Part shown: positions 37,637-46,829 of the stretch, piece by piece
Numbering within the stretch: the first letter of the stretch is position 1
Layout of the letters: each line of letters opens with the position of its first letter
Assembly: GCF_007097525.1 (NCBI RefSeq)
Contig: NZ_VKDD01000002.1
Span: forward strand, 1,273,994 to 1,337,993
Length of the DNA: 64,000 bases
Direction: 5' to 3'
Source: Thalassomonas sp. M1454
GTDB taxonomy: Bacteria; Pseudomonadota; Gammaproteobacteria; Enterobacterales; Alteromonadaceae
The notes under the pieces: generated by a model
Seen by the model: only the letters and a program-made list of their open reading frames with translations
Told to the model about the DNA's origin: nothing
The model's database searches: none
Program-made: the position numbers and the translations under genes

Positions 37637-39264
37637 AGTTTATCCAACTAAGTATTCTCACCTTAACCATATTAGTGAGCCAGAATGTTTTTGCTATCAG
37701 TAGCGTAACCGCTAGCATTGACAAAAACCCAGCGGTTGTTGATGAATCTATTGTCTTAACATTAATTGCCGATGATTCTGTTTCTGCCGATGCTTTTGAT
37801 TCTTCAGTACTAGGTAAAGACTTTATCGTAGGAGGTACCTCGGTAAGCAGTCAAACGAGTATGGTTAATTTCAAAACCTCGCGTACAACTCGCTGGACTA
37901 CCTTACTTATACCTCGTAAAGCGGGTATAGCAACTATCCCAGAGATAACTATTGAAGGTGTTTCATCAAACCCTATTGCCATTCAAGTTATGGCTAAAAA
38001 TGATAAACGCGCTAAACAACAAAAAGATGTTTATGTTACTGCTGATGTGTCTACAACAGAAATGTATGTACAACAGCAATTTAGCCTGAAGGTAAAACTA
38101 CACATAGCTCAAGAGCTTAAGCGCGGTTCATTGTCTGAGCCAAAAATGACTGGCGCACAAATAACTCAAATAGGAAAAGATAAAGAAGAAACACAGATAA
38201 TTGATGGTAAACGTTACCGCACCTTTGAACGCTTATACTCGATTAAACCGGAAAGTAGCGGTAAGTTTGTGCTGCACAGCTCAATGTTTGATGGAGAAAT
38301 AATTAACTCTAATCAACAACGTTCAATGTTTTCTAGCATGAATCGTGGCAAACCAGTAAGCATTCGCGGCAAAGAAATAGACATTAACGTATTACCTATT
38401 CCTGAAGGATTTCAAGGTGATTGGTTACCAAGCGAAATAATCACTGTTGAAGATAGATGGCCAACCGATAAAACTGAATTTGAATTAGGCGAGCCTATTA
38501 CACGCCAAGTGATCATCACTGCAGCTGGTTTATCGGAGGAGCAATTACCTACACCAGATTTTAACGCGCCAAGTGAGTTAAAAATTTACCCAGATCAAGC
38601 TGAAACAACCCGAAGTTTGCAACAAGGTTTATTGATCAGCCAAAAGGTGCAAGAGTTTGCCATAGTGCCAACTAAACCAGGAACCTACACTTTACCTGAA
38701 GTAGTTATCCCTTGGTGGAATACTAAACTGAACAGTGAAGCAAAAGCAGTGATACCAGCAAAAACAATCACTATTGTAGGCATTGCTGCGCCGCTAGTTA
38801 CTCAAGCGCCGGTTCAAGCTGAACCAGTAAAAGTGATCACCGAGCAAAACACTACCTTACAATGGATTTTCTTAGCCGGTTGGATGTTAACGGCATTAGC
38901 TTGGCTTTATATGGCTAAATTAAAGGGTAAAGTACGCTTAAACAAAGCATCATTTACACCTAGCGATAAGCAAAGCTATTTAAAGCTAATGGCAGCTTGT
39001 ACTAAAAACGATGGCGAGCAGGTATTAAAGCTATTACCTATGTGGGCTAGTGATTTATATCCAAATGAAGTGTTCACTAATTTAAACCAAGTTGATGATA
39101 AGTTAAATAATGTTGACTTTTCAAAAGCCTTGCAGCAACTACAAAAAAGCTATTACTCTGCTGATAAAGGCAGTTGGAATGGCAATGACTTTTTCAGAGT
39201 GATATCTCGCTTGCAAACGAAAACAGAGCAAGCCCAACAAGTTGAAATTGCTTTAAACCCTTAA
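37630..39264 (+). CDS. batD: BatD / oxygen-tolerance family protein (GTG start)
   Basis: A 544-residue protein with a signal peptide (cleavage near VFA-IS), periplasmic beta-sandwich repeats (VTASIDKNPAVVDESIVLTL is the family N-terminus; KAGIATIPEITIEG marks the first domain end), a membrane helix near residue 415 (LQWIFLAGWMLTALAWLYMA) and a short cytoplasmic tail. It is the last gene of the MoxR-Bat operon and is followed by a strong terminator. Confidence 0.88.
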   Translation: MVKFIQLSILTLTILVSQNVFAISSVTASIDKNPAVVDESIVLTLIADDSVSADAFDSSVLGKDFIVGGTSVSSQTSMVNFKTSRTTRWTTLLIPRKAGIATIPEITIEGVSSNPIAIQVMAKNDKRAKQQKDVYVTADVSTTEMYVQQQFSLKVKLHIAQELKRGSLSEPKMTGAQITQIGKDKEETQIIDGKRYRTFERLYSIKPESSGKFVLHSSMFDGEIINSNQQRSMFSSMNRGKPVSIRGKEIDINVLPIPEGFQGDWLPSEIITVEDRWPTDKTEFELGEPITRQVIITAAGLSEEQLPTPDFNAPSELKIYPDQAETTRSLQQGLLISQKVQEFAIVPTKPGTYTLPEVVIPWWNTKLNSEAKAVIPAKTITIVGIAAPLVTQAPVQAEPVKVITEQNTTLQWIFLAGWMLTALAWLYMAKLKGKVRLNKASFTPSDKQSYLKLMAACTKNDGEQVLKLLPMWASDLYPNEVFTNLNQVDDKLNNVDFSKALQQLQKSYYSADKGSWNGNDFFRVISRLQTKTEQAQQVEIALNP

Positions 39265-39300
39265 TTTAGCCGAACTAATTTAACTTAAAGTCATATATAG

Positions 39301-39336
39301 AAAGCCTTCAGAGTAGAGTATTCTGAAGGCTTTTTC
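39301..39336 (+). terminator. Terminator of the MoxR-Bat operon
   Basis: AAAGCCTTCAGA pairs with TCTGAAGGCTTT around a 9-base loop, followed by TTT. Confidence 0.92.
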
Positions 39337-39472
39337 ATAGCTCCCACACCCTACTTTAAAAAAATATAAATAATTCGAAATAAAATCCCCCCTTCATTGG
39401 TCTTTACTATTATGCTGTTATTAATGAATAAAATTCGTGGTTCAAGCAATCAATTTAAAATGGTGAAACTGC

Positions 39473-39988
39473 ATGGCAAGTAAACAAGTCAGATACGAAG
39501 CATTAGTAAATGCTCTTCATGGAGACTTATATCGTTACGCCTATTGGTTAGTACACGATAAACACGTTGCTGAGGATTTGGTGCAAGAAACTTTCCTTCG
39601 CGCTTGGCGAGCGCTCGATTCACTTAAAGATGAAAAGGCTGCAAAGTCTTGGTTGATCACTATATTACGCAGAGAAAATGCACGCCGTTTTGAACGAAAA
39701 CAATTTGAAATGAGCGAATATGATGAGCCAGCAATAGTGGACCATATCAGCTCAACGACTGAACAACAGTTAGAAGATCATTGGTTAAGAGCAAAAATAG
39801 CCCAGTTACCTGAAGAATATAGAGAGCCTTTAGTATTACAAGTATTAGGCGGCTTTAGCGGCGAAGAGATAGCTGCGCAATTAAACTTAAACAAAAACAC
39901 CGTTATGACCAGATTATTTAGAGCACGCAATCAATTACGAGATGCTGTTGAAAAAGACAACGAGATAAAGGAGCGAAACAATGGATGA
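39473..39988 (+). CDS. ECF-type RNA polymerase sigma factor
   Basis: A 171-residue extracytoplasmic-function sigma factor. Region 2 is visible as LYRYAYWLVHDKHVAEDLVQETFLRAWRAL and region 4 as LPEEYREPLVLQVLGGFSGEEIAAQLNLNKNTVMTRLFRARNQLR (each quoted in part below twenty residues: AEDLVQETFLRAWRAL; GEEIAAQLNLNKNTVMTRLF). The DUF3379 gene overlaps it by eight bases and should encode its membrane-bound regulator. Placed between the Bat operon and putP, its target genes are not evident. Confidence 0.9.
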   Translation: MASKQVRYEALVNALHGDLYRYAYWLVHDKHVAEDLVQETFLRAWRALDSLKDEKAAKSWLITILRRENARRFERKQFEMSEYDEPAIVDHISSTTEQQLEDHWLRAKIAQLPEEYREPLVLQVLGGFSGEEIAAQLNLNKNTVMTRLFRARNQLRDAVEKDNEIKERNNG

Positions 39989-40694
39989 GTTAGAATTACG
40001 CCGTCGTTTATACGCTAATCCTAATGATGACAGCGAAGAATTAAAACAAGCCTTGGCTGATGATAAAAACAGCAGAGAGTTTGCCAAAGAGTTAAAACTT
40101 TTTGATGAAAAAATAGCTTCTGCACTTGATGTTGATGTGCCTGAAAATCTAGCTAATAAATTGATCTTGCGCCAAAGCTTACACTCGCACCAAGTAACTA
40201 AAAAGAAATCAAGAATTCACCTTGCTATGGCTGCATCAGTAGCATTTATGGTGGGCCTCGGTGTGACATATTTAAATTTTAGTCCAGCACACACGAATAT
40301 TGCTGATTACTCTTTAGCTCACTATCATCATGAAGCAGGAAGCTTTCCTAAAGTTGCAAATGCAAATTATTCATTAGCAAGTATTAATAATGAAATGGAA
40401 AACTTAAATGTTTCATTTATAGAAAAAGTCGGTCGATTAATCTCTGTTGATGGTTGCTTCTTTGATGGCATGGATTCAATGCACTTAGTGTTTGAAGGTG
40501 AATACGATAACATTACAGTATTTATTATCCCACAAGCTGAGCACTTAGCTTTTGACGATAAATTTAGTGATGACACTATACAAGGCATTAGCAAAAAATA
40601 CCCTAATGGCGAAGTGATCATCATGGGCGATAAAAAAGAAGCCTTAGATTTATGGCAAGAAAAAATAGATTCATCGATCCAATGGTCAATCTAA
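39981..40694 (+). CDS. DUF3379 protein, probable anti-sigma factor
   Basis: A 237-residue protein with an acidic/basic N-terminal cytoplasmic part (MDELELRRRLYANPND), one membrane helix (about residues 76-93, LAMAASVAFMVGLGVTYL) and a periplasmic C-terminal domain. DUF3379 genes usually sit directly after an ECF sigma gene, as here with an eight-base overlap, so a role in holding the sigma factor at the membrane is likely (inference). The family lacks experimental work that I know of. Confidence 0.82.
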   Translation: MDELELRRRLYANPNDDSEELKQALADDKNSREFAKELKLFDEKIASALDVDVPENLANKLILRQSLHSHQVTKKKSRIHLAMAASVAFMVGLGVTYLNFSPAHTNIADYSLAHYHHEAGSFPKVANANYSLASINNEMENLNVSFIEKVGRLISVDGCFFDGMDSMHLVFEGEYDNITVFIIPQAEHLAFDDKFSDDTIQGISKKYPNGEVIIMGDKKEALDLWQEKIDSSIQWSI

Positions 40695-40757
40695 TCGGCT
40701 TTAACCATTAACAATTGTCCTGTATGTCCTGAACCTAATTAATCCGGCCATACTTTT

Positions 40758-40783
40758 AGGTCTGCTCTGCAGACCTTTTTTTT
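40758..40783 (+). terminator. Terminator after the ECF sigma operon
   Basis: Perfect 8-bp stem AGGTCTGC / GCAGACCT with a TCT loop, followed by eight or nine T. Confidence 0.93.
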
Positions 40784-40784
40784 G

Positions 40785-41126
40785 CCCCACAGGACGTGGG
40801 GTATGCCGAAACGCCATGGATGGTTTAGTTTCGGTAGCCTCTAAGCTGCCCCTTTACTTAAAAACAACTGCGTTAAATTTGTAATGTTCGATTTTCGTAT
40901 GCAGATAGAGCTTGGTGCGAAGTTTCGGTAGCTCCTCTCCCATCTATAAGCAGCAATAAAAATAACTAGTCATTATAGCAGAACCCACAACCTTACTTAT
41001 CAGTATTAAAGAAAGAACCTGTATCAATAACTACACAGCTTTTTATCACTTATTTGTAAGCTAGACTAGAAGCCTTTGGTTAATGTTGATACGATCAAGG
41101 CAGTTATAACGAATATAAGTTACATC
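40785..41126. other. Intergenic region with hairpin and short repeats before putP
   Basis: No gene is seen. It begins with a perfect 6-bp hairpin CCCCAC-AGGAC-GTGGGG (40785-40801). AGTTTCGGTAGC occurs twice, at 40827-40838 and 40921-40932. The first half (to about 40940) is GC-richer than the rest and looks like a dispersed intergenic repeat; the second half should hold the putP promoter, although no clear -35/-10 pair was found. Confidence 0.4.
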
Positions 41127-42590
41127 ATGGAAATTGAATTACCTCTAATAGTTACCTTTATAGGTTACTTGTTAGCAACTTTATTTATTGGTTTTGTCGC
41201 TTACAAAGCAACAAACACATTGAGCGACTACATTCTTGGCGGTCGACAACTTGGACCTGCAGTAACAGCATTAAGCGTTGGCGCTTCTGACATGAGTGGT
41301 TGGTTACTGTTAGGCTTACCTGGCGCAATCTACTTATCTGGAGCAAGTGCGGTATGGATAGGTGTTGGCCTAGTAATAGGAGCCTTTTTCAACTGGCTAT
41401 TAGTAGCCCCTAGACTACGAGCTTTCACAGAAAAAGCAGGAAACGCGTTAACTATTCCTGAGTTTTTAGAGAATCGCTTTGCAGATAAATCTCATACTTT
41501 GCGTTTTATATCGGCATTTACAATCTTAATTTTCTTCACATTCTATGTATCATCAGGACTCGTTGGTGGTGCTATATTATTTGAAAAAGTATTTGGTCTA
41601 GACTACAACACAGCCCTACTTATCGGCGCTATTGTTATTGTTTCCTATACATTCTTAGGTGGTTTTTTAGCGGTAAGTTGGACGGACTTTTTCCAAGGCT
41701 GTTTAATGCTAATCGCCTTAATCATCTTACCGATTGTTGCAGTAAACGAATTAGGTGGCTTGGATAAAACTCAAGAAATACTTATTAATGCAAATCCCGA
41801 CTACGCTAACTTATTTAAAGACTTTAGCTGGATTGGCTTTGTATCGTTAATGGCTTGGGGACTAGGTTATTTCGGCCAGCCTCACATCCTTTCACGTTTT
41901 ATGGCCATTCGCAGTGTTGAAGATATACCAAAGTCACGCAATATTGCCATGGCTTGGATGGTAGTTTCTCTTATTGGCGCATTAAGTGTTGGTTTAGTGG
42001 GTATTGCTTACTATGCTGGTCAGCCTTTAGATAACCCAGAAACTATCTTTATCTTTTTAGCTAAAGCTATTTTGAATCCTTGGGTTGCAGGTATCATCAT
42101 TGCAGCAATTTTATCTGCAATAATGAGTACAATAGATTCACAATTACTGGTTTGCTCAAGTGTTATCGTTGAAGACTTTTATAAAAACTTCAGTAAACGT
42201 AAAGCATCTGAAAATGAATTAGTTTGGCTAACTCGTTTTTCACTGCTAGCAATTGCAATTTTAGCGTCACTTGTTGCTCTCGACCCTCAAAGTTCAGTAT
42301 TAGGCCTTGTAAGCTACGCCTGGGCCGGTTTTGGTAGTGCATTCGGGCCTACGATTATATTAGCGCTATTTTGGTCTAAATTTAATCGCCATGGCGCTTT
42401 AGCATCAATCATTACAGGTGCTGTTGTTGTTATTGTATGGCCAATGCTTAAAGACTTAGGCGGCTTATTCGCGTTATACGAATTAATCCCGGGTTTCTTA
42501 CTAGCATTTATAGCTGGTTACTTAGTAACTAAAGCAACAATAAACTCAGATAATAAGAGTGAACAAATCTTTCACTCATTAAATAACTAA
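41127..42590 (+). CDS. putP: Sodium/proline symporter PutP
   Basis: Sodium-coupled proline importer of the SSS family. The 487-residue product from ATG 41127 begins MEIELPLIVTFIGYLLATL, which aligns with the E. coli PutP N-terminus; the longer frame from TTG 41076 adds 17 residues without support. Thirteen hydrophobic segments are visible. Family signatures include DYILGGRQLGPAVTALS, ASDMSGWLLLGLPGA and FGQPHILSRFMA. No putA is beside it. A terminator follows. Confidence 0.93.
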   Translation: MEIELPLIVTFIGYLLATLFIGFVAYKATNTLSDYILGGRQLGPAVTALSVGASDMSGWLLLGLPGAIYLSGASAVWIGVGLVIGAFFNWLLVAPRLRAFTEKAGNALTIPEFLENRFADKSHTLRFISAFTILIFFTFYVSSGLVGGAILFEKVFGLDYNTALLIGAIVIVSYTFLGGFLAVSWTDFFQGCLMLIALIILPIVAVNELGGLDKTQEILINANPDYANLFKDFSWIGFVSLMAWGLGYFGQPHILSRFMAIRSVEDIPKSRNIAMAWMVVSLIGALSVGLVGIAYYAGQPLDNPETIFIFLAKAILNPWVAGIIIAAILSAIMSTIDSQLLVCSSVIVEDFYKNFSKRKASENELVWLTRFSLLAIAILASLVALDPQSSVLGLVSYAWAGFGSAFGPTIILALFWSKFNRHGALASIITGAVVVIVWPMLKDLGGLFALYELIPGFLLAFIAGYLVTKATINSDNKSEQIFHSLNN

Positions 42591-42619
42591 TTTGTTGTTT
42601 TATAAAGACTAATAATTAA

Positions 42620-42640
42620 GGGCGATTCAATCGCCCTTTT
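42620..42640 (+). terminator. Terminator after putP
   Basis: Stem GGGCGAT / ATCGCCC with a TCA loop, followed by five T. Confidence 0.9.
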
Positions 42641-42771
42641 TATCGTCTGAAGTTGAGTAAATTTTACTTTAAATTTATTCCACACATGTTAACTTAGTAG
42701 CTATAAAGCATTAAATAGAACATGAGTTCTATAACGTTTTCACGTTTTTAATCACTAAACAGAGAATATTG

Positions 42772-43413
42772 ATGCACCGTTTTGCGGCCAGACAGTCCAT
42801 AGTAGATAAAAACAATAATATTTTCGCTTATGAAATGTTATTTAGAGATAGTTTAATAAACGTCTTTCCTAAAATAGACGCCAACTCTGCGACCGAACAA
42901 ATTATCGAAACCACGCTAGCAAGCAGACAAAGTAAAACTCTAACCAAACACAAACCAGCATTTATTAACTTTACTTTAGAAACTTTATCTAAAGGCTACC
43001 CGCTGCAGTTTAAACAAGAACATATAATTGTTGAGCTATTAGAAACAGAGGAGCCTTCTGAAGAACTACTTGAGCATTGTAAAAACTTACACTCTCTTGG
43101 CTATCAAATAGCCCTTGATGACTTTATTCACCACCAAGATTGGCACAACTTTTTTCCATACATCAATATTATTAAAGTTGACTTCCAGCAGACTGGACAT
43201 GATGAAATATTAGAACTTATCGAGCATTTAACCGACTTTCCTAATATACAACTACTTGCAGAAAAACTCGAAAACCAACAAGAGCACACGCTTGCTAAAA
43301 ATTTAGGCTTTGAATTATTTCAAGGTTTTTTATTTGATAAACCAGAAGTAATAAAAAGTAATGTGCCAAGAACTGATTTTGAATTTTATGAAGCTAGACT
43401 TGAGTTAGTTTAA
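42772..43413 (+). CDS. EAL-only protein of the EAL-HDOD type (HDOD half missing)
   Basis: A 213-residue protein resembling the N-terminal domain of EAL/HDOD regulators (CdgJ/YuxH type), which normally have about 400 residues. The family start is visible (FAARQSIVDKNNNIFAYEMLFR). The catalytic EAL is replaced by EML, and ELTE by LLETEE, although ALDDF and IKVD remain. It is therefore probably not an active phosphodiesterase. The frame stops about 20 residues after the EAL end (LFQGFLFDKPE) with no trace of HDOD. The polysaccharide locus begins 34 bases later on the other strand, so it may have been cut at that boundary. AGAGAATATTG precedes the ATG. Confidence 0.75.
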   Translation: MHRFAARQSIVDKNNNIFAYEMLFRDSLINVFPKIDANSATEQIIETTLASRQSKTLTKHKPAFINFTLETLSKGYPLQFKQEHIIVELLETEEPSEELLEHCKNLHSLGYQIALDDFIHHQDWHNFFPYINIIKVDFQQTGHDEILELIEHLTDFPNIQLLAEKLENQQEHTLAKNLGFELFQGFLFDKPEVIKSNVPRTDFEFYEARLELV

Positions 43414-43447
43414 TAATAAGAGACTAAAGAGGTAAATAGTTTACAAT

Positions 43448-44227
43448 CTAAATTACTTCAAATTTTACTAATACTCTCCTAAGTCTAAAATCAAAAAATT
43501 GGAGTATAATTTTCTCTATTGGATTCAAACCTTTTTTGGCGTCTATTCTTTCCTGCTCTAAGCTGTAATTCTTTTTTAAAGGATTCAATTTATAATTTAA
43601 CTTCCCAACCGAATTTAGCTCTATATCATGAAAAAATAATGAAAGTTTTTTTAAAACAGCATCTGGATTTACAGCCATTGAAGCCTGACTTATAATGAGT
43701 ACGTTTTTCCTTCCATGAATAGACTTTAAATTAAAAATAAACTTATTTAACCAATAACTAAAAGCCCACAAATTACGCTTTCTCTTTTTATAAGAATGGT
43801 ATAGTGAGTAAATATCTTTATAAGTTATTAACAGAGGTACTTTTGTATCAATTTTTGAAGTTACACTGATTAAGTTAAATGCATACGCTGGTGTTTTATC
43901 AATAATTTTTCGCACCTCTACACCACATACTTTTGAATATTCTCTTGCTAAAACGGTATAGGCTAACTGAAAATTATCCTGCGATATTATTTCATTTCTA
44001 GCTGTAATACTAAGCCCCCAGTGACCAATAGTTTCTGTTGTAGAAAACCAATCATAAAAAGGAGCTTGATTGCTAAAATTTATAGGGCTTTGAGCTAAAA
44101 GAAGACCACATTCAAATGCGCCTCCTGAATGAGGCATTGCAGAGTTTAATAAATTACCCAATAATGTTGTACCAGAATATTCCATCCCAGTTACAACTAC
44201 ATCTAAAATATCTTTATTAACTTTCAA
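43448..44227 (-). CDS. Sulfotransferase-like protein (TTG start)
   Basis: A 259-residue protein with an N-terminal P-loop VVTGMEYSGTTLLGNLL of the type that binds the 5'-phosphosulfate of PAPS, and a later YKDIYSLYHSYKKRKRNLW region where the 3'-phosphate site is expected. It therefore probably transfers sulfate to a carbohydrate (family-level inference). It starts with TTG eight bases after the galE stop and is the last gene of this minus-strand run. Codon use is AT-rich like its neighbours. Confidence 0.68.
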   Translation of the reverse strand: MKVNKDILDVVVTGMEYSGTTLLGNLLNSAMPHSGGAFECGLLLAQSPINFSNQAPFYDWFSTTETIGHWGLSITARNEIISQDNFQLAYTVLAREYSKVCGVEVRKIIDKTPAYAFNLISVTSKIDTKVPLLITYKDIYSLYHSYKKRKRNLWAFSYWLNKFIFNLKSIHGRKNVLIISQASMAVNPDAVLKKLSLFFHDIELNSVGKLNYKLNPLKKNYSLEQERIDAKKGLNPIEKIILQFFDFRLRRVLVKFEVI

Positions 44228-44235
44228 TTATTGAC

Positions 44236-45246
44236 CTATTCAAAACCATTAGGGTTTTGGGACTGCCAACGCCATGTATCAGCAATCATTGCATTTAAAT
44301 CACGCTCAGCTTGCCAGTCTAGTAATTCCTCAGCTAAATCAGCTTTAGCGAATACTGTCGCGATATCACCAGGTCTACGAGGACTGATTTTGTACGGAAT
44401 ATCTACGCCGCTAATTTCTTTAAACTTATTCACAATTTCTAAAACCGATGTACCATTGCCAGTACCGATATTAATCGCTGTACAACCAGATAAAATAGAT
44501 AATGCATTAACCGCTTTCAAGTGCGCTAAAGCTAAATCGACAACATGGATATAATCGCGCACTCCAGTGCCATCAACAGTATCATAATCGTCTCCCCAAA
44601 CATTTAACTCAGGTAAACGGCCTACAGCAACTTGAGAAACAAATGGCAATAAATTATTCGGAATACCATTTGGGTTTTCACCAATTAATCCAGACTTGTG
44701 AGCCCCTATAGGATTAAAATAACGTAGCGAAATAATTGACCACTCGGGGTCACTTTTGGCTAAATCGAAAAGAATATGTTCAACCATTAACTTAGTCTGG
44801 CCATAAGGGTTAGTCGCAGAGGTTGGCATAGTTTCAACTAGCGGTGAAATATTATTTTCACCATAAACAGTTGCAGATGAACTAAATACAATGTTCTTAA
44901 CATTGTTCTCGCCCATAACCTCAAGTAATGCCACTGTGCCTGAAACATTATTATGATAGTAGCTTAATGGTATTTGCGTTGACTCACCAACAGCCTTTAA
45001 ACCAGCAAAATGAATAACAGCAGATATATCATGCTCACTAAATACTTTTCGCATTGCGTCTTTATCACAAATATCAGCTTCGATAAATACAGGTCTTATA
45101 CCTGTGATTTTCTCTACCCTATCAAGCGACTTAGTCGACGAATTAGCAAGGTTATCGACAATAACCACGTCTTGGTTGGTATTTAATAATTCTACAACCG
45201 TATGGCTGCCAATATAACCGGTACCGCCGGTAATTAATAAACTCAT
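44236..45246 (-). CDS. galE: UDP-glucose 4-epimerase GalE
   Basis: NAD-dependent short-chain epimerase that interconverts UDP-glucose and UDP-galactose. The 336 residues have the GGTGYIGSHT nucleotide-binding loop at residues 7-16, the YGQTK catalytic tyrosine/lysine motif (SATNPYGQTKLMVEH), and C-terminal NIGTGNGTSV. It supplies UDP-galactose to the glycan locus. A decayed galU lies directly upstream in the same direction, so galU-galE was once a unit. Confidence 0.97.
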   Translation of the reverse strand: MSLLITGGTGYIGSHTVVELLNTNQDVVIVDNLANSSTKSLDRVEKITGIRPVFIEADICDKDAMRKVFSEHDISAVIHFAGLKAVGESTQIPLSYYHNNVSGTVALLEVMGENNVKNIVFSSSATVYGENNISPLVETMPTSATNPYGQTKLMVEHILFDLAKSDPEWSIISLRYFNPIGAHKSGLIGENPNGIPNNLLPFVSQVAVGRLPELNVWGDDYDTVDGTGVRDYIHVVDLALAHLKAVNALSILSGCTAINIGTGNGTSVLEIVNKFKEISGVDIPYKISPRRPGDIATVFAKADLAEELLDWQAERDLNAMIADTWRWQSQNPNGFE

Positions 45247-45273
45247 AATTTTTCCAGTAAAATCGCTTTAAAC

Positions 45274-45500
45274 TTAGTTTGTTTGTTCTTTCAAATAGAT
45301 ATTAAATTGCTTACCAAACTCTGGATGGCGAATTCCATATTAGTGTTCATATATCCTAACTTAGAACAACAATCGTGAGGTTATCCCAGCATATGAAATG
45401 CTTCAACTTTTGCACTATCTATCAAATCAGCAATTGCATCAGTTAGCTGAATCTCATCACCAGCCCCAGGTAACCTATACTTAAGTATATTCCAGATTTA
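45274..45500 (-). pseudogene. galU: galU remnant (C-terminal fragment)
   Basis: Minus-strand translation gives [20 protein letters not shown], then [15 protein letters not shown], stop, PHDCCSKLGYM and, after a frameshift near 45330, RHPEFGKQFNIYLKEQTN and stop at 45274-45276. These align in order with the last 70 or so residues of UTP-glucose-1-phosphate uridylyltransferase ([37 protein letters not shown]). An in-frame stop within it and the shift show decay. The N-terminal three quarters are absent. The galE ATG follows 27 bases after its stop. Confidence 0.9.
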
Positions 45501-45723
45501 TGCCTAGTCTATTAGATAAATTCTTTCTTCTTTGTGGCATAATACTTTATCTTTTAAATAATGCATTTTACTATTTTATAAATATTGCGAACACCTAATC
45601 TCCAGCGATTCAAAAGTTCTGGGTGCTAAATTCGATTCTACAATAAAAAAGCAACCGTTCATTCACGTCCTTTTTCAACAAACAAATCTAAAGTAAAATT
45701 CATAACAGTAAAAACCAAGCATT
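45501..45723. other. AT-rich gap upstream of the galU remnant
   Basis: No intact gene. Short minus-strand stretches such as VESNLAPRTFESLE look protein-like but match nothing I recognise. It is probably scar sequence from the loss of the rest of galU. Confidence 0.4.
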
Positions 45724-46716
45724 TTATTTGGCGATTTTACTCTTCAAGTTTTCCTGATACTCAAAGTGTTTTTTCTTTATTAAAATTCCGTTGGGCCTTA
45801 GTTTATGAGCTAATTCCATTAACAAAGCCGCATGTTTAATATTGGTTTTCTCCAAAGAAAGTGCAACATCTCGTATATTGTTAATGTCTTGGTGGGTAAC
45901 TTGACGCCCACATTTAAACTCTTCATTTGCTCGTAGTTTTTCAACAAAAGCAAATGCTTTTTCGGGTAAAATATCCTGTGCTAGTCCGTAAAAAAGATTA
46001 TTAATCGCGGCAGGGCGTTTAGTTGCTACGTCAATAAAAACTCGCACATCTTCAGAAATATTTTTACCAACAGCTAACACACCTAGTCCATGAGAAAAGT
46101 CAAAATTAAAGCTAGGATACATCGTTGAAATTTCCGACCAATATTTAATAACTCCAAAATCTTTTTTCACAACAGTAGTATCATGGAACAAAACAACGGC
46201 TTTATCACTCAATTTGGGTAACCATGTTTCAAAATCATTTTTAACTGCTTCATAAGTGTGAAGACCATCAATATGCAATAAATCAATAGAACCATCAGGA
46301 AAAGACGTTACAGCGTCATCAAAATAACATTTTTTTAAGGAAGCAAAATTAGGATAGTGATTATCCATAAAATCTTTTAGTTCAAGATAATACTCTTCTG
46401 GAAATGTCCCCATATGCAGGTCCCCTTCCCATGCATCAACCCCTACAACCTTCGAGTCAAGTTTGTTTTCCTCAACCGATTGACAAAAGGCACTTAAAGA
46501 GTTTCCTTTGAAGCTACCTAGTTCAACGACTTTGCGAGGCTTCATTATAGCAACCAAATAGTAAGCAAAAGGGATATGACCCACCCAAGCTAATGAAGTC
46601 ATATCGAGTCTTTCAGGGGCTGAAAATGTTCTAATAAAGATATTTTGAATTGCGGCACCACCTTTAGACTTTGAATAAAGTGTATCTTTTAGTTTCTTTA
46701 ACACTACGCTAAACAT
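45724..46716 (-). CDS. Class I SAM-dependent methyltransferase
   Basis: A 330-residue protein with a Rossmann methyltransferase core: VVELGSFKGNSLSAF is the SAM-binding motif I, VVGVDAWEGD motif II, and DLLHIDGLHTYEAVKNDFETW the Methyltransf_24-type motif. VVLFHDTTV resembles the substrate/metal site of that group. A C-terminal helical part follows. In this locus it probably methylates a sugar or a glycan end (inference). Transcribed with the other minus-strand genes. Confidence 0.8.
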   Translation of the reverse strand: MFSVVLKKLKDTLYSKSKGGAAIQNIFIRTFSAPERLDMTSLAWVGHIPFAYYLVAIMKPRKVVELGSFKGNSLSAFCQSVEENKLDSKVVGVDAWEGDLHMGTFPEEYYLELKDFMDNHYPNFASLKKCYFDDAVTSFPDGSIDLLHIDGLHTYEAVKNDFETWLPKLSDKAVVLFHDTTVVKKDFGVIKYWSEISTMYPSFNFDFSHGLGVLAVGKNISEDVRVFIDVATKRPAAINNLFYGLAQDILPEKAFAFVEKLRANEEFKCGRQVTHQDINNIRDVALSLEKTNIKHAALLMELAHKLRPNGILIKKKHFEYQENLKSKIAK

Positions 46717-46829
46717 ATGTAAAATTCCTATCGCGCCTTTCTAGGCATTCACTAAAATTATTTCTACCAACAAGTTTTTATTTTCTTGAATGTATTCTAC
46801 TAACTATCTATATTCCCGTTGAATCTTAT

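Noticed and set aside
41076-41126. TTG-started extension of PutP
   Set aside because: The ATG at 41127 aligns with the known PutP N-terminus; the extension does not.
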